Below are positions 8,158 through 16,236 of a stretch of DNA of 50,707 nt, one piece after another. The notes beneath the pieces were generated by a model. It saw only the letters and a program-made list of their open reading frames with translations. It was not told the DNA's origin and did not search any database. Positions within the stretch are counted from its first letter, which is position 1, and each line of letters starts with the position of its first letter. This DNA is from a virus: positions 1 to 50,707 of IMG/VR virus record IMGVR_UViG_3300017743_000017. One strand, 5' to 3'. A program made the position numbers and the translations under genes.

Positions 8158-9735
8158 ATGAAACAAACACCAAATCAATTATTCGAACAACTTTCAAAGG
8201 AATTTAGTCCTAAAAAAGATAAAGAATTAATCAACGAGGAATTAGGTCAAGTAATAACATTAAAACCTATTAATACTATTGAAGCAAGCCCAAAAGAACC
8301 ATTTTGGACTAAATTTGAAAACTTTCTTGCTGAAGGTGGGGCATTAGAACCAATTGTTAATACCGAAGAAAAAACTAATACTTTAGAAGCAGAGGAAAAA
8401 GTAAAAGCTGATTCTAAATTAAAATACGAAATGGACAGTAAATTAGCGGGTTCATATAAAATTTCTGATGGTGTAGAAAACATTGCTTCTCATAACTATG
8501 ATTATGATACTACTGTAGAAAATATTAATAATGTAAATGGAGAAGAATTATTAAAAGGAGTCCAGTTAGAAATTAAGTATAATGAAGAATTATCTCTTGA
8601 TGAAGCTAAAGAACTTGTTATCAAAAACTTAGCTAAAAATCCTTTACATTATGTAGAAGAAGGTCAATTTGGTGTTAAAGGTTTAGGATACACAGAAGGT
8701 AAACAACAACAAAATGATGGTGAAACTTATGGTGGAAGTGGATTTAGTGAAAAATTAAAAGATGGTGGTGATTCTATGGAATTAGTAAAAGAATCATTAG
8801 GCCAAGTAGTAACTTCAGGAAATCCAAATTCATTAGCAGCTCAATCAGGAAATATTATTCGTCAAATGATGGCTGAAAAAGAAGAAGCTCCACTACCAAT
8901 GGATGAAATGGAAGATGAAGGTACAGCTGTATCTTATTCTGATACTACTATGGAAGCTAAAGGAAAAGATCATGATGGTGACGGTGATGTAGATTCGGAC
9001 GATTATATGGCAGCTAGAGATAAAGCTATTAAAGCAGCTAAAGCTAAAAAACCTAAAAAAGAATCAATCGATTCTAAATTAGCTGAAATTGGCAAGGCAG
9101 GTGATATTACTAAAATGGAGGCTCAGTTAGAATTTTTATCAAATTATATATCTGAAAAATCAGATAGAGTAAATTCAATATCCGAAGATGAAAATTTATC
9201 TGAATTAGTTGATAAAAAGAAAATGAAAGATATGCAGAGAGAAATCAAGCTTTTAGAAAAAAGAAAAGGCAAGATGGAAAAAATGTATGAAAAAATGTGT
9301 GGTAAAAAATACAAAAAAGCTGAAATGGTAGACGAAATGGATGCTGTAAGCTGGAATGAAAAAAATAACCCAACTAGAGGTGCTGCTGGAGAAAGAGATC
9401 CTAAAAAAGTAGGTCAATCAACATCTGCTTATGCTATTAACGAAATGGCAGCCGGTGGTTTAAAAGAAAAAAGTGCTGGTAAAAAACTTTTTGCAGCTTT
9501 TAAAAAAGATGGTTTAAAACCTAATTATATAGCAGATGTAAGAAAAGTATCTAGTGATGGAGAAGCTAAAGATATGGTACACATTGAACCAGGAGAAGGT
9601 TCGGTAGAGGTATCATCTTCTTCTAATCAAGATAAAATTGCTCAAGCCATTAAATCCGCAGGATTTAATATTTCAAAAGAAGAAGATAATGTAGGTAACT
9701 ATAAATTATCAGTATTTACTATAGATATTAAATAA
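8158..9735 (+). CDS. Putative prohead core/internal virion protein with an EF-hand-like loop
   Basis: The 525-residue product is acidic and low in aromatics, with long Lys/Glu-rich stretches, as expected of a scaffold or core component. Near residues 271-283 it carries DHDGDGDVDSDDY, a calcium-loop pattern with acidic residues at alternating positions as in EF-hand or dockerin loops. A basic and Met-rich region follows (about residues 345-385). It sits directly upstream of the gp21-like protease and is probably a protease substrate. EF-hand-like loops are, from memory, seen in prohead proteins of other large myoviruses. Whether this one binds calcium is untested. Confidence 0.75.
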   Translation: MKQTPNQLFEQLSKEFSPKKDKELINEELGQVITLKPINTIEASPKEPFWTKFENFLAEGGALEPIVNTEEKTNTLEAEEKVKADSKLKYEMDSKLAGSYKISDGVENIASHNYDYDTTVENINNVNGEELLKGVQLEIKYNEELSLDEAKELVIKNLAKNPLHYVEEGQFGVKGLGYTEGKQQQNDGETYGGSGFSEKLKDGGDSMELVKESLGQVVTSGNPNSLAAQSGNIIRQMMAEKEEAPLPMDEMEDEGTAVSYSDTTMEAKGKDHDGDGDVDSDDYMAARDKAIKAAKAKKPKKESIDSKLAEIGKAGDITKMEAQLEFLSNYISEKSDRVNSISEDENLSELVDKKKMKDMQREIKLLEKRKGKMEKMYEKMCGKKYKKAEMVDEMDAVSWNEKNNPTRGAAGERDPKKVGQSTSAYAINEMAAGGLKEKSAGKKLFAAFKKDGLKPNYIADVRKVSSDGEAKDMVHIEPGEGSVEVSSSSNQDKIAQAIKSAGFNISKEEDNVGNYKLSVFTIDIK

Positions 9736-9736
9736 T

Positions 9737-10342
9737 ATGAGTAAAAAACTCTTAATTGAAACTCATACTGTTAAGATTTCCCCTTCTCAATTAACTGAAA
9801 ACGTTAATACAGATAATGGAAATTTAATGGTAGAAGGTATTTTAGCTACGGCTGAAGTAAAAAATGGTAATGGTCGTTACTATTCAAAAGCTCTATGGAA
9901 TAGAGAAATGGATAAATATAATGAACTTATTGAACAAAGACGTTCAATGGGAGAATTAGATCACCCTGAATCTACTGTTATAAACTTAAAAAATGTTTCA
10001 CATTTAATTACCGATTATTTTTGGGATGGAGATAATGTAATGGGTAAAATAGAAGTTCTACCAACCCCATCAGGTAATATATTAAAGGAACTTATTAAAA
10101 GTGGCATTACAGTAGGTGTATCATCTCGTGGTATGGGCTCTTTAGAAGATAAAGGTGGTGTAATGGAAGTACAAGATGACTTTGAATTATTATGTTGGGA
10201 TTTTGTCTCAACACCATCAAATCCAGGTTCCTATATGCATACCTTAAATGAAGGTAAAAATGTAGTTACATATGATTACACTAACGTAAATAAAGTAGTA
10301 CACGAAATTCTTTGCTCTAAAGGAAGTTGTCCTATTTTTTAA
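9737..10342 (+). CDS. Prohead maturation protease (gp21-like)
   Basis: The 201-residue serine protease of the herpesvirus-assemblin/U9 type cleaves scaffold and capsid precursor inside the prohead. It has GELDHPE with the putative catalytic His at about residue 76, and a GVSSRGMGS motif at about 128-135 with the nucleophilic Ser (129 or 130). T4 gp21 is 212 residues with the same His...Ser spacing. Its start is 1 nt after the upstream stop. The following 126 nt are non-coding, with hairpins. It would cut after Leu/Ile/Val-x-Glu sites such as the one near residue 58 of the major capsid protein. Confidence 0.93.
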   Translation: MSKKLLIETHTVKISPSQLTENVNTDNGNLMVEGILATAEVKNGNGRYYSKALWNREMDKYNELIEQRRSMGELDHPESTVINLKNVSHLITDYFWDGDNVMGKIEVLPTPSGNILKELIKSGITVGVSSRGMGSLEDKGGVMEVQDDFELLCWDFVSTPSNPGSYMHTLNEGKNVVTYDYTNVNKVVHEILCSKGSCPIF

Positions 10343-10468
10343 TTTTTACTTAATTTGCATATACGTATAATCGCAATGTGTCATGAGTACCTTATATGAC
10401 ACCGATATAAAATTATTCCCTATTACGATTCTTAATAATCGTATTTCACAAACTTAAATTTTGAGATT
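10343..10468 (+). promoter_or_regulatory. Structured leader ahead of the scaffold/capsid genes
   Basis: This 126-nt gap has no gene. It contains a palindrome TATACGTATA (10360-10369) that overlaps a TATAAT (10366-10371). It also holds two hairpins with perfect 7-bp stems: GTGTCAT/ATGACAC (10378-10384 and 10396-10402, 11-nt loop) and TACGATT/AATCGTA (10424-10430 and 10437-10443, 6-nt loop). Neither stem is followed by a T tract, so they do not look like terminators. No exact copy of either promoter class is present, although the scaffold and capsid genes downstream must be strongly expressed. A promoter around TATAAT with a structured 5' UTR is the simplest reading. Confidence 0.45.
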
Positions 10469-10903
10469 ATGGCAAACAATGATTTGTTAAAAGAAGCAAT
10501 TGCCGATGCTAAAGCTGTTAAAGAAACTGCTATCGCAAATGCTAAACTCGCTCTTGAGGAAGCTTTTACACCTCATCTGAAATCTATGCTTTCAGCAAAA
10601 TTAGAAGAAATGGACAAAGAAGATGTTGACGAAGGATACGACGAAGACATGAAAGAAGAAATGGACTCTAAAGATGATATGAAAGAAGGAGATGATGAAA
10701 TGTATGAAGAAAAAGAAGAGCTTGACGAGATTAACCTAGACGAATTACTTGCTGAACTTGAATTGGATGAAGACAAACGTACAGATGCTGAACAAGAAGG
10801 CTATAAGGACGGATTCGAAGACGCTAAAGACGACATCGAAAAAGAACTTAAATCTATGAAAGTATCAGAAGAAGTATCCGAAGAAATTACTGAAGATGCT
10901 TGA
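10469..10903 (+). CDS. Prohead core scaffold protein, N-terminal part (ends at in-frame TGA)
   Basis: The product is 144 residues and extremely acidic (long Glu/Asp/Met/Lys runs from about residue 48), preceded by an Ala-rich amphipathic helix (residues 1-45). This composition and a position between gp21-like protease and major capsid match the gp22-type scaffold. It ends at TGA 10901-10903, but the same frame stays open to 11599. The residues just after the TGA (TDAEEEGYKDG) repeat a segment found 41 codons earlier (TDAEQEGYKDG), so the stop falls inside a repeat unit. Either this is a nonsense change or sequence error, or readthrough makes a longer form, or the scaffold is truly two proteins. 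Confidence 0.8.
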   Translation: MANNDLLKEAIADAKAVKETAIANAKLALEEAFTPHLKSMLSAKLEEMDKEDVDEGYDEDMKEEMDSKDDMKEGDDEMYEEKEELDEINLDELLAELELDEDKRTDAEQEGYKDGFEDAKDDIEKELKSMKVSEEVSEEITEDA

Positions 10904-10936
10904 ACTGATGCTGAAGAAGAAGGCTACAAAGACGGT

Positions 10937-11599
10937 ATGAAGGACGAAAAAGAAGACATGGAAGATGATATGGACGACGAGGAAATTGACCTTGAAGACA
11001 TGTCAGAAGATGACTTAAAAGGATTCATTGAGGATGTTATTAAAGATTTAGTAGCAGACGGAACAATTGAAGCAGGCGAAGACTTCGAAGAGGAAGATAT
11101 GGAAATGATGGATGTGGAAGATGTTGAAGATGTAGATGTTGATGTAGAAATCGACGAAGCAGCTCACATGGATAAAGGTGAAACTGGTGTTGGAAACGAA
11201 GACGGAGACAGAGATGACTCTGAAGTCGAAAAAGAAACCGAAAAAATGAGATTCAAAGAAGCACTTGATGAAATCAATGAGCTTAAAAAAGAATTGAATG
11301 AAGTTAACCTTTTAAATGCTAAACTTCTTTACACAAACAAAGTTTTTAAATCTAAAAACTTAACTGAAGACAAAAAAGTTAGAGTGCTTAAAGCATTTGA
11401 CAAAGCGTCAACAGTAAAAGAAGCTAAAGTTATTTTTGAAACATTAAACGAAGGTTTAGTATCAAAAACAGAAGCAACTGCAAGACCAAAAGGAATTGCA
11501 TCTAAAGCTACTGGAACAATAACTGAAGCTAAAAAACAACCAATAATTGAATCCAATGATGTTTACAATAGAATGCGTAAACTTGCTGGATTAATTTAA
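10937..11599 (+). CDS. Prohead core scaffold protein, C-terminal part (gp22-like)
   Basis: The product is 220 residues from the first ATG after the TGA, in the same frame as the preceding part. The first half is a Glu/Asp/Met/Val-rich acidic stretch. The second half (about residues 85-220) is helical and Lys/Glu/Leu-rich, with a terminal NDVYNRMRKLAGLI. That end is typical of T4-like prohead core proteins. Eleven open codons (10904-10936) lie between the TGA and this ATG and look like coding sequence, which favours readthrough or a disrupted single gene of about 377 codons. There is no promoter motif or Shine-Dalgarno before the ATG. The major capsid gene starts 36 nt downstream. Confidence 0.8.
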   Translation: MKDEKEDMEDDMDDEEIDLEDMSEDDLKGFIEDVIKDLVADGTIEAGEDFEEEDMEMMDVEDVEDVDVDVEIDEAAHMDKGETGVGNEDGDRDDSEVEKETEKMRFKEALDEINELKKELNEVNLLNAKLLYTNKVFKSKNLTEDKKVRVLKAFDKASTVKEAKVIFETLNEGLVSKTEATARPKGIASKATGTITEAKKQPIIESNDVYNRMRKLAGLI

Positions 11600-11635
11600 A
11601 AAACTATTAATTAACCCTATTAAAACTTAAAAAAA

Positions 11636-13321
11636 ATGAGCTTAAATACTCTTTTAGAAAGCGCGAACCCATACCAGTCTTTACAGTCTGACGCGGCTAG
11701 ATTAGCTAGCAAATGGGAAAAGACAGGTTTATTGGAAGGAATGAATGGTGCCCAGAAAAATAACATGGGAATGATTCTTGAAAACCAAGCTAAACAACTT
11801 GTCGTTGAATCATCACAAACTAGTGGTGGTGTAAGTGGTGGTGGTACATTTCAGTCACAAACTAGCGTAAACGTTGGTGGACAGTGGGCTGGTGTAGCTT
11901 TACCATTAGTACGTAAAGTATTTGGTCAAATTGCTGCACAGGAATTTGTATCAGTACAACCAATGAACTTGCCTTCTGGCCTTGTATTCTTTTTAGATTT
12001 CCAATATGGATCTGCTAAGTCTCCATTTGCTGCTGGTGGTTCTTTATATGGTGACAAAGGTGGTAACAACCCTTTTGGTAACACAAACACAGGTGGTCTT
12101 TATGGATCTGGTCGTTTCGGATATTCTATCCAAAACACTGAATCAGCTGTAACTGCTACTCTTGTTGAGGATGCTGAGTGGGATGATCTTAACTTTAACA
12201 GTGATTTTTCTGCTTCTGTTGCTGCTGGTCTTTACCAAGTAATTTCTGTAGCTGCTTCAGATTTAGATTTTGCTGATTTAGAAGGTGTTAAAGGATTCCA
12301 ATTATTTACAGGATCCTTATCTACTTCTGTAATTACAGGATCTGATGGAACTGTTGCTGGTAAACAATTATCAGAATTTACAAAGTACGATGGTACAAGT
12401 GTTAAATTTGTAGCTCTTGATGCTGATATCTTAGCTAATAGTAATGATCAAGTACTTGTAAATTACCAAATTCAACCTCAAGATAATGCTAGAGGTGATT
12501 TTGAAGCTGGTAATTCAACTCCAAATACATTTAACGATGAAGGAACTCCTGAGCAAGTTATTCCAGAAATCAACATCCAGATGCAATCATCTGCTATTGT
12601 TGCTAAAACTAGAAAACTTAAAGCTGTATGGACTCCAGAATTCGCACAGGATTTAAATGCATACCATGCATTAGATGCTGAAGCTGAATTAACTTCTATC
12701 CTTAGTGAGTACATTTCATTAGAAATTGACCTAGAAATTCTTTCTATGTTGATTGAAAGTGCTGCTGCTGGAACAGAAGTATGGTCAGCTGTAAATAACC
12801 AAGCCATTACAGGTGGAGGTGCTACTGTACCTGCACAATCTGACTTAGGATTTTACAATTCTCAAGGACAATGGTTCCAAACACTTGGAACTAAAATCCA
12901 AAAATTGAGCAACATCATCCACCAGAAAACTTTACGTGGTGGTGCTAACTTTATGGTTGTTTCCCCAACTGTAGCTACTATCTTGGAATCTATTCCTGGA
13001 TTTGCTGCTGATTCAGATGGAGATACTGCTAAAGCAAGTTACGCATTTGGTGTACAAAAAGTTGGTGCTTTAAATAGCCGCCAAAAAGTATACAAAAACC
13101 CTTACATGACTGCTAACACAATCCTATTAGGATACCGTGGTACTCAGTTCTTAGAAAGTGGTGCTGTATTCGCTCCTTACATTCCGTTAATCATGACTCC
13201 TCTTGTATACGATCCAGATACGTTCGTACCAAGAAAAGGTCTATTAACTAGATATGCTAAGAAAATGGTTCGTCCAGAATTCTATGGTACTATCAATGTA
13301 GCAGGTTTAAATACTCTATAA
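11636..13321 (+). CDS. Major capsid protein precursor (gp23-like)
   Basis: The 561-residue product has T4 gp23 characteristics: a propeptide rich in Gln/Asn/Leu, then an HK97-fold body with GGQWAGVALPLVRKVFGQ near residue 80. The C-terminus contains YDPDTFVPRKGLLTRYAKKM. A likely maturation site for the gp21-like protease is LVVE|SSQT at about residue 58, before a Gly/Ser-rich segment. T4 gp23 is 521 residues and is cut after Glu65. Codon use is smoother and C-richer than in neighbours, as expected for a highly expressed gene. The leader is A-rich with no Shine-Dalgarno, and a strong terminator follows 28 nt after the stop. Confidence 0.96.
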   Translation: MSLNTLLESANPYQSLQSDAARLASKWEKTGLLEGMNGAQKNNMGMILENQAKQLVVESSQTSGGVSGGGTFQSQTSVNVGGQWAGVALPLVRKVFGQIAAQEFVSVQPMNLPSGLVFFLDFQYGSAKSPFAAGGSLYGDKGGNNPFGNTNTGGLYGSGRFGYSIQNTESAVTATLVEDAEWDDLNFNSDFSASVAAGLYQVISVAASDLDFADLEGVKGFQLFTGSLSTSVITGSDGTVAGKQLSEFTKYDGTSVKFVALDADILANSNDQVLVNYQIQPQDNARGDFEAGNSTPNTFNDEGTPEQVIPEINIQMQSSAIVAKTRKLKAVWTPEFAQDLNAYHALDAEAELTSILSEYISLEIDLEILSMLIESAAAGTEVWSAVNNQAITGGGATVPAQSDLGFYNSQGQWFQTLGTKIQKLSNIIHQKTLRGGANFMVVSPTVATILESIPGFAADSDGDTAKASYAFGVQKVGALNSRQKVYKNPYMTANTILLGYRGTQFLESGAVFAPYIPLIMTPLVYDPDTFVPRKGLLTRYAKKMVRPEFYGTINVAGLNTL

Positions 13322-13349
13322 TTAGATATTTAACTTTTCTTAATAAATT

Positions 13350-13375
13350 AACCCGGTCTTTGACCGGGTTTTTTT
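13350..13375 (+). terminator. Intrinsic terminator after the major capsid gene
   Basis: A 9-bp perfect stem AACCCGGTC/GACCGGGTT (13350-13358 and 13362-13370) with a TTT loop is followed by TTTTT. It ends the head operon. Confidence 0.93.
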
Positions 13376-13384
13376 ATGCTTTTA

Positions 13385-13398
13385 ATATGTATAATAAA
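13385..13398 (+). promoter_or_regulatory. Late-type promoter variant ATATGTATAATAAA
   Basis: One mismatch (T to G at position 5) from the late consensus. It lies 10 nt after the capsid terminator and 119 nt upstream of the PhoH gene, so it would give an unusually long leader for this phage. Confidence 0.5.
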
Positions 13399-13517
13399 AT
13401 GCGTTATATTAAAACTATATTTATCTCATTATATAGCTATATTAAAATTCTACGGTTTTTTAACGTATTTACCACGGTTTTATTCAATCAATATGTAATC
13501 CCTAATTTCAAGAATTT
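13399..13517 (+). other. 119-nt leader before the PhoH gene
   Basis: This is an AT-rich stretch with no clear gene. One frame is open from 13360 through the terminator and on into phoH, but it reads as low-complexity hydrophobic/aromatic sequence and crosses the terminator stem, so it is not called. Short repeats of TTATAT/TATATT type occur (13413-13437), and ACGGTTTT is present twice (around 13452 and 13473). Nothing else is recognised. Confidence 0.35.
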
Positions 13518-14255
13518 ATGGCAAGTAAACCCCATACGGATGATGTATATCGTCCTAAGAGAATTCCTAAGAACCCAATTAAGTTCAAACTCCAACTTAA
13601 TGACGAACAAAAAGACGCTAAAAAACACATCCTGGAAAACACAATTACCCTCTTGGGAGGAGGGGCAGGTAGTGGAAAAACATTACTTGCATGTAATGTT
13701 GCCCTAGATGGTCTTTTACGAAGACAATATGATAAAATCATAATCACCAGACCTACTGTATCAAAAGAAGAAATAGGATTTTTACCTGGTGATTTAAGAG
13801 AAAAAATGGACCCATGGGTTCAACCTATTTATCAAAATTTCTTTGCTTTATATGATAAAGTTAAAGTTGAAAAGTTAGTTAATGATGGTAAAATAGAAAT
13901 TGTACCTGTATCATTTATGAGAGGTAGAACATTTATGGATTCAATGATTATAGTTGATGAAGCACAAAATGTTACTCATGAACAAATGGAAATGATTACT
14001 TCTAGAATAGGTTTAAGAAGTAAAATGATGATATGTGGAGATGCACATCAAACAGATCTTAAAAAGAAATCAGATTCTGGGTTTAAATTTTTATACACAG
14101 CTGCTAGAAAAATTAAAAATTTGGAGGCAATTACATTAACTACTAACCATAGAAATGAGATAGTTGAAGCTTTATTAGATTATTATAATGAAGCAGTTGA
14201 TAAGGGGGTAAGTATTACTACTTCTGGTTCATATATTTATAATAGTAAGAATTAA
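13518..14255 (+). CDS. phoH: PhoH-like P-loop ATPase
   Basis: The 245-residue product is a PhoH-type NTPase. It has Walker A GGAGSGKT (residues 48-55), an ITRPTVSKEEIGFLPGDLRE block (from about residue 75) and Walker B IIVDEAQN (about 143-150). Later motifs MMICGDAHQTDL and TTNHRNEIVEALL belong to the superfamily 1-like ATPase core. PhoH genes are common in marine phages; a role in RNA metabolism or helicase activity is proposed for the family, but the phage function is unsettled. It sits alone behind the capsid terminator, between head and fibre genes. A copy of the late motif overlaps its last codons. Confidence 0.93.
   Translation: MASKPHTDDVYRPKRIPKNPIKFKLQLNDEQKDAKKHILENTITLLGGGAGSGKTLLACNVALDGLLRRQYDKIIITRPTVSKEEIGFLPGDLREKMDPWVQPIYQNFFALYDKVKVEKLVNDGKIEIVPVSFMRGRTFMDSMIIVDEAQNVTHEQMEMITSRIGLRSKMMICGDAHQTDLKKKSDSGFKFLYTAARKIKNLEAITLTTNHRNEIVEALLDYYNEAVDKGVSITTSGSYIYNSKN
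14233..14246 (+). promoter_or_regulatory. Possible late-type motif inside the end of phoH (ATATTTATAATAGT)
   Basis: Twelve of 14 positions match the late consensus, 27 nt upstream of an exact copy. It encodes the last residues of PhoH, so the match could be chance or a tandem promoter. Confidence 0.3.
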
Positions 14256-14259
14256 TTTC

Positions 14260-14273
14260 ATATTTATAATAAA
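14260..14273 (+). promoter_or_regulatory. Late-type promoter, exact ATATTTATAATAAA
   Basis: Exact consensus ending 8 nt before the ATG at 14282. Confidence 0.65.
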
Positions 14274-14281
14274 ATAGTATT

Positions 14282-14824
14282 ATGGCATTATGTACTCCTA
14301 CTGGATCATTAGAGGTATTTATAAAAGAAAGCATAACTTTACCAAATGGTAATGAAGAAGTAGCAACTAATAGTATAAAAATTCCTGGTGTAAACCAATT
14401 AGTAAGAAGAATAGATACAATTTCTTCACATTGGGAAGGCACTGGAGTTGAAATTTTAAGATTTGTAGATGATGAAGCATCTCAAATAGCAGGATCATTC
14501 GTAAGAGATACTGTCAAATATTTAAGATTTACTAATTTAGATTGTACTAATTATCTTTCTTTATATTTAATCCAAGATAGCCCAGATGCTCAATCACCCA
14601 ACACAGGTAATGTAGGATCAGGAGATGAAGGTGTATTTAAAATAGACCCAGGAAAATCAATGATGTTGTCAAATGCACAATTTGAAAGTAGTAATTATTA
14701 TGATTATGTAGTAGATGGATATGTAGATATTCAATATTATTCATCATTTTCATCATTATACAGTATAAAGGCAAAGGCAAATAACTCGGATATTAGGATA
14801 GAATACCTAGTAGGTTCTTCTTAA
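14282..14824 (+). CDS. Putative virion structural protein, beta-rich, unknown
   Basis: The product is 180 residues with alternating hydrophobic and polar residues suggesting beta strands. It has few Lys and many Ser/Asn/Tyr. Features include WEGTGVEILRFVDDEA near residue 50, VKYLRFTNLDCTNYLSLYLI near 80, and a C-terminal SSFSSLYSIKAKANNSDIRI. No signal peptide or membrane segment is seen. It has its own exact late-type promoter, and a further one overlaps its stop codon, so it is a monocistronic late unit. The position next to short fibre genes suggests a decoration, fibre-associated or neck-region protein. No family is recognised. Confidence 0.75.
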   Translation: MALCTPTGSLEVFIKESITLPNGNEEVATNSIKIPGVNQLVRRIDTISSHWEGTGVEILRFVDDEASQIAGSFVRDTVKYLRFTNLDCTNYLSLYLIQDSPDAQSPNTGNVGSGDEGVFKIDPGKSMMLSNAQFESSNYYDYVVDGYVDIQYYSSFSSLYSIKAKANNSDIRIEYLVGSS

Positions 14825-14837
14825 TATTTATAATAAA
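14824..14837 (+). promoter_or_regulatory. Late-type promoter, exact ATATTTATAATAAA
   Basis: Exact consensus. Its first base is the last base of the preceding stop codon, and it ends 8 nt before the ATG at 14846. Confidence 0.65.
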
Positions 14838-14845
14838 ATTAAAAA

Positions 14846-15145
14846 ATGGCATTAACATTTAGAACAGGATCAGGAGGAAAAGGTTCCGCTTTAACAATTG
14901 AAGAACTAGATAATAATTTTAGACATTTTTCTGGTTCCCACACAGTAACTGGAACTTTAACTATTGACTATGATAATGTAGGGGGTTACGCTCTATATAT
15001 AACTAGCTCAGATTCTTATCAAACCCCGGTACTAATCGAAAGTTTACCTACTACAGAACCTTTGGTAACTGGTTCATTATGGCTATCGGGTAGTGGAGCA
15101 GGTAATGCTTCAGGATCTCAATATTTAATGGTATTTAATGGGTAA
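14846..15145 (+). CDS. Short fibre-like protein sharing an N-terminal module with the next gene
   Basis: The product is 99 residues. The first 28 residues, including TGSGGKGSALTIEELDNNF, are almost identical to the start of the next protein, so the pair carries a duplicated virion-attachment module. The rest is a Gly/Ser/Thr-rich beta stretch with GTLTIDYDNVGGYALYITSS and SLWLSGSGAGNASGSQYLMV. This resembles a truncated fibre with a C-terminal cap. It may be an independent short fibre or hub spike, or a leftover of fibre exchange. It lies directly behind a late-type promoter and 2 nt before the second copy. Confidence 0.75.
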   Translation: MALTFRTGSGGKGSALTIEELDNNFRHFSGSHTVTGTLTIDYDNVGGYALYITSSDSYQTPVLIESLPTTEPLVTGSLWLSGSGAGNASGSQYLMVFNG

Positions 15146-15147
15146 CT

Positions 15148-16200
15148 ATGGGATTAACATTTAGAACAGGTTCAGGCGGCAAAGGATCCGCTCTAACAAT
15201 AGAAGAATTAGATAATAATTTTAGATACTTTACAGGATCACATCCTATAACTGGATCTTTTACTATATCCGGCTCGTTAGATGTAGAGGGAAATATAACA
15301 GCTTCTGGTAATATAAGTGCCAGTAAATTAACTGTTAATACAGCCTCTATAAGTAAAATTGTAGATGGTCCAGACGGTAATGCTAATGCTGGAATTACAA
15401 TAATTACTTCTGATAATACAAGTTTAGAGTTTTCGGATACTATTGTAGGAAGCACTGAAGAGTATGATTTAACTCTAACTTCTGGGGGTGCTTTAAAAAT
15501 TAATAATGCTGGTTCAAAATTCTCGGGTTCAGCAGGTAATATAACAGCATCAGCTAATATAAGTGCAAGTGGAAATATAATCTCAAATTTATCACTTGTT
15601 AACACCTCAACATTAGACCCAACAGTAGATGATGATGCAAAACTAACAGTATTTGGTAATGCTATATTTGGAGAAGGTGCAAACGGAAAAGTAATATTAT
15701 CTGATGATTATCTTGGTGGTGAATTAGGAGTAATGACAGTTAGTGACCATACAATAGCAGCTAAATTTACAGGAGAAGGTTATAGATATGGAGGATTATA
15801 TGGAGCGGAGCCTTTAAGAATAGCAGATAATGGAAGAGTGGGTATAGGTGTAGCTGTCCCTGATGAAAAATTAGATATAAATGGAAATGTTAAAATTGGA
15901 GAAGGTACTGTTGGCTATGTAATAGTAGGCGATGATCATATTGGCGGTGAATTAGGTTTAGTAGATTTCAATACTGATAATTTTATAGCTGTAGTAAAGA
16001 GTGATGGTTCTTTTCAATATGGTGGTACGTCTGATAATGCTCTAACTATATCTTCAAGTAATGTAAGTGCTAGTGGTAACATTACTGGTCAAACCGGTTC
16101 TTTTGTTGGTGGTTTAGTATTAACATCCCCTAATGGAACTGAATATGTATTTACAACAAACAATGATGGACACTTATCATTAACAGGTAGTGCAGTATAA
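15148..16200 (+). CDS. Tail-fibre/virion appendage protein
   Basis: The 350-residue product starts with the same module as the upstream protein (TGSGGKGSALTIEELDNNF). It then runs through repeated Gly/Ser/Thr-rich turns such as TASGNISASKL and ASANISASGNI, and units like GRVGIGVAVPDEKLDINGNV. These repeats are typical of trimeric beta-structured fibres in marine phages and of bacterial cell-surface fibres. No enzymatic motif is visible. The related protein at 19017 shares the GIGT...EKL repeat style. It probably forms part of a host-recognition fibre or whisker. A terminator lies 36 nt after the stop. Confidence 0.8.
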   Translation: MGLTFRTGSGGKGSALTIEELDNNFRYFTGSHPITGSFTISGSLDVEGNITASGNISASKLTVNTASISKIVDGPDGNANAGITIITSDNTSLEFSDTIVGSTEEYDLTLTSGGALKINNAGSKFSGSAGNITASANISASGNIISNLSLVNTSTLDPTVDDDAKLTVFGNAIFGEGANGKVILSDDYLGGELGVMTVSDHTIAAKFTGEGYRYGGLYGAEPLRIADNGRVGIGVAVPDEKLDINGNVKIGEGTVGYVIVGDDHIGGELGLVDFNTDNFIAVVKSDGSFQYGGTSDNALTISSSNVSASGNITGQTGSFVGGLVLTSPNGTEYVFTTNNDGHLSLTGSAV

Positions 16201-16236
16201 TTTTAATAAAACACTATTATTTAATAAAAAGAATTT

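Noticed and set aside
10469-11599. Reassignment of TGA as a sense codon in this phage
   Set aside because: TGA ends genes at 22499, 22966 and 45509 in plausible places and no other gene has an in-frame TGA; local readthrough, a split or an error is simpler.
13360-13707. Plus-strand open frame of 115 codons overlapping the start of phoH
   Set aside because: It crosses the capsid terminator stem and reads as low-complexity aromatic/hydrophobic sequence before entering phoH in another frame; phoH itself has clear motifs.
15135-15605. Minus-strand open frame of 156 codons opposite the fibre gene
   Set aside because: Complement of repetitive Ser/Gly/Thr fibre codons; no independent signal.
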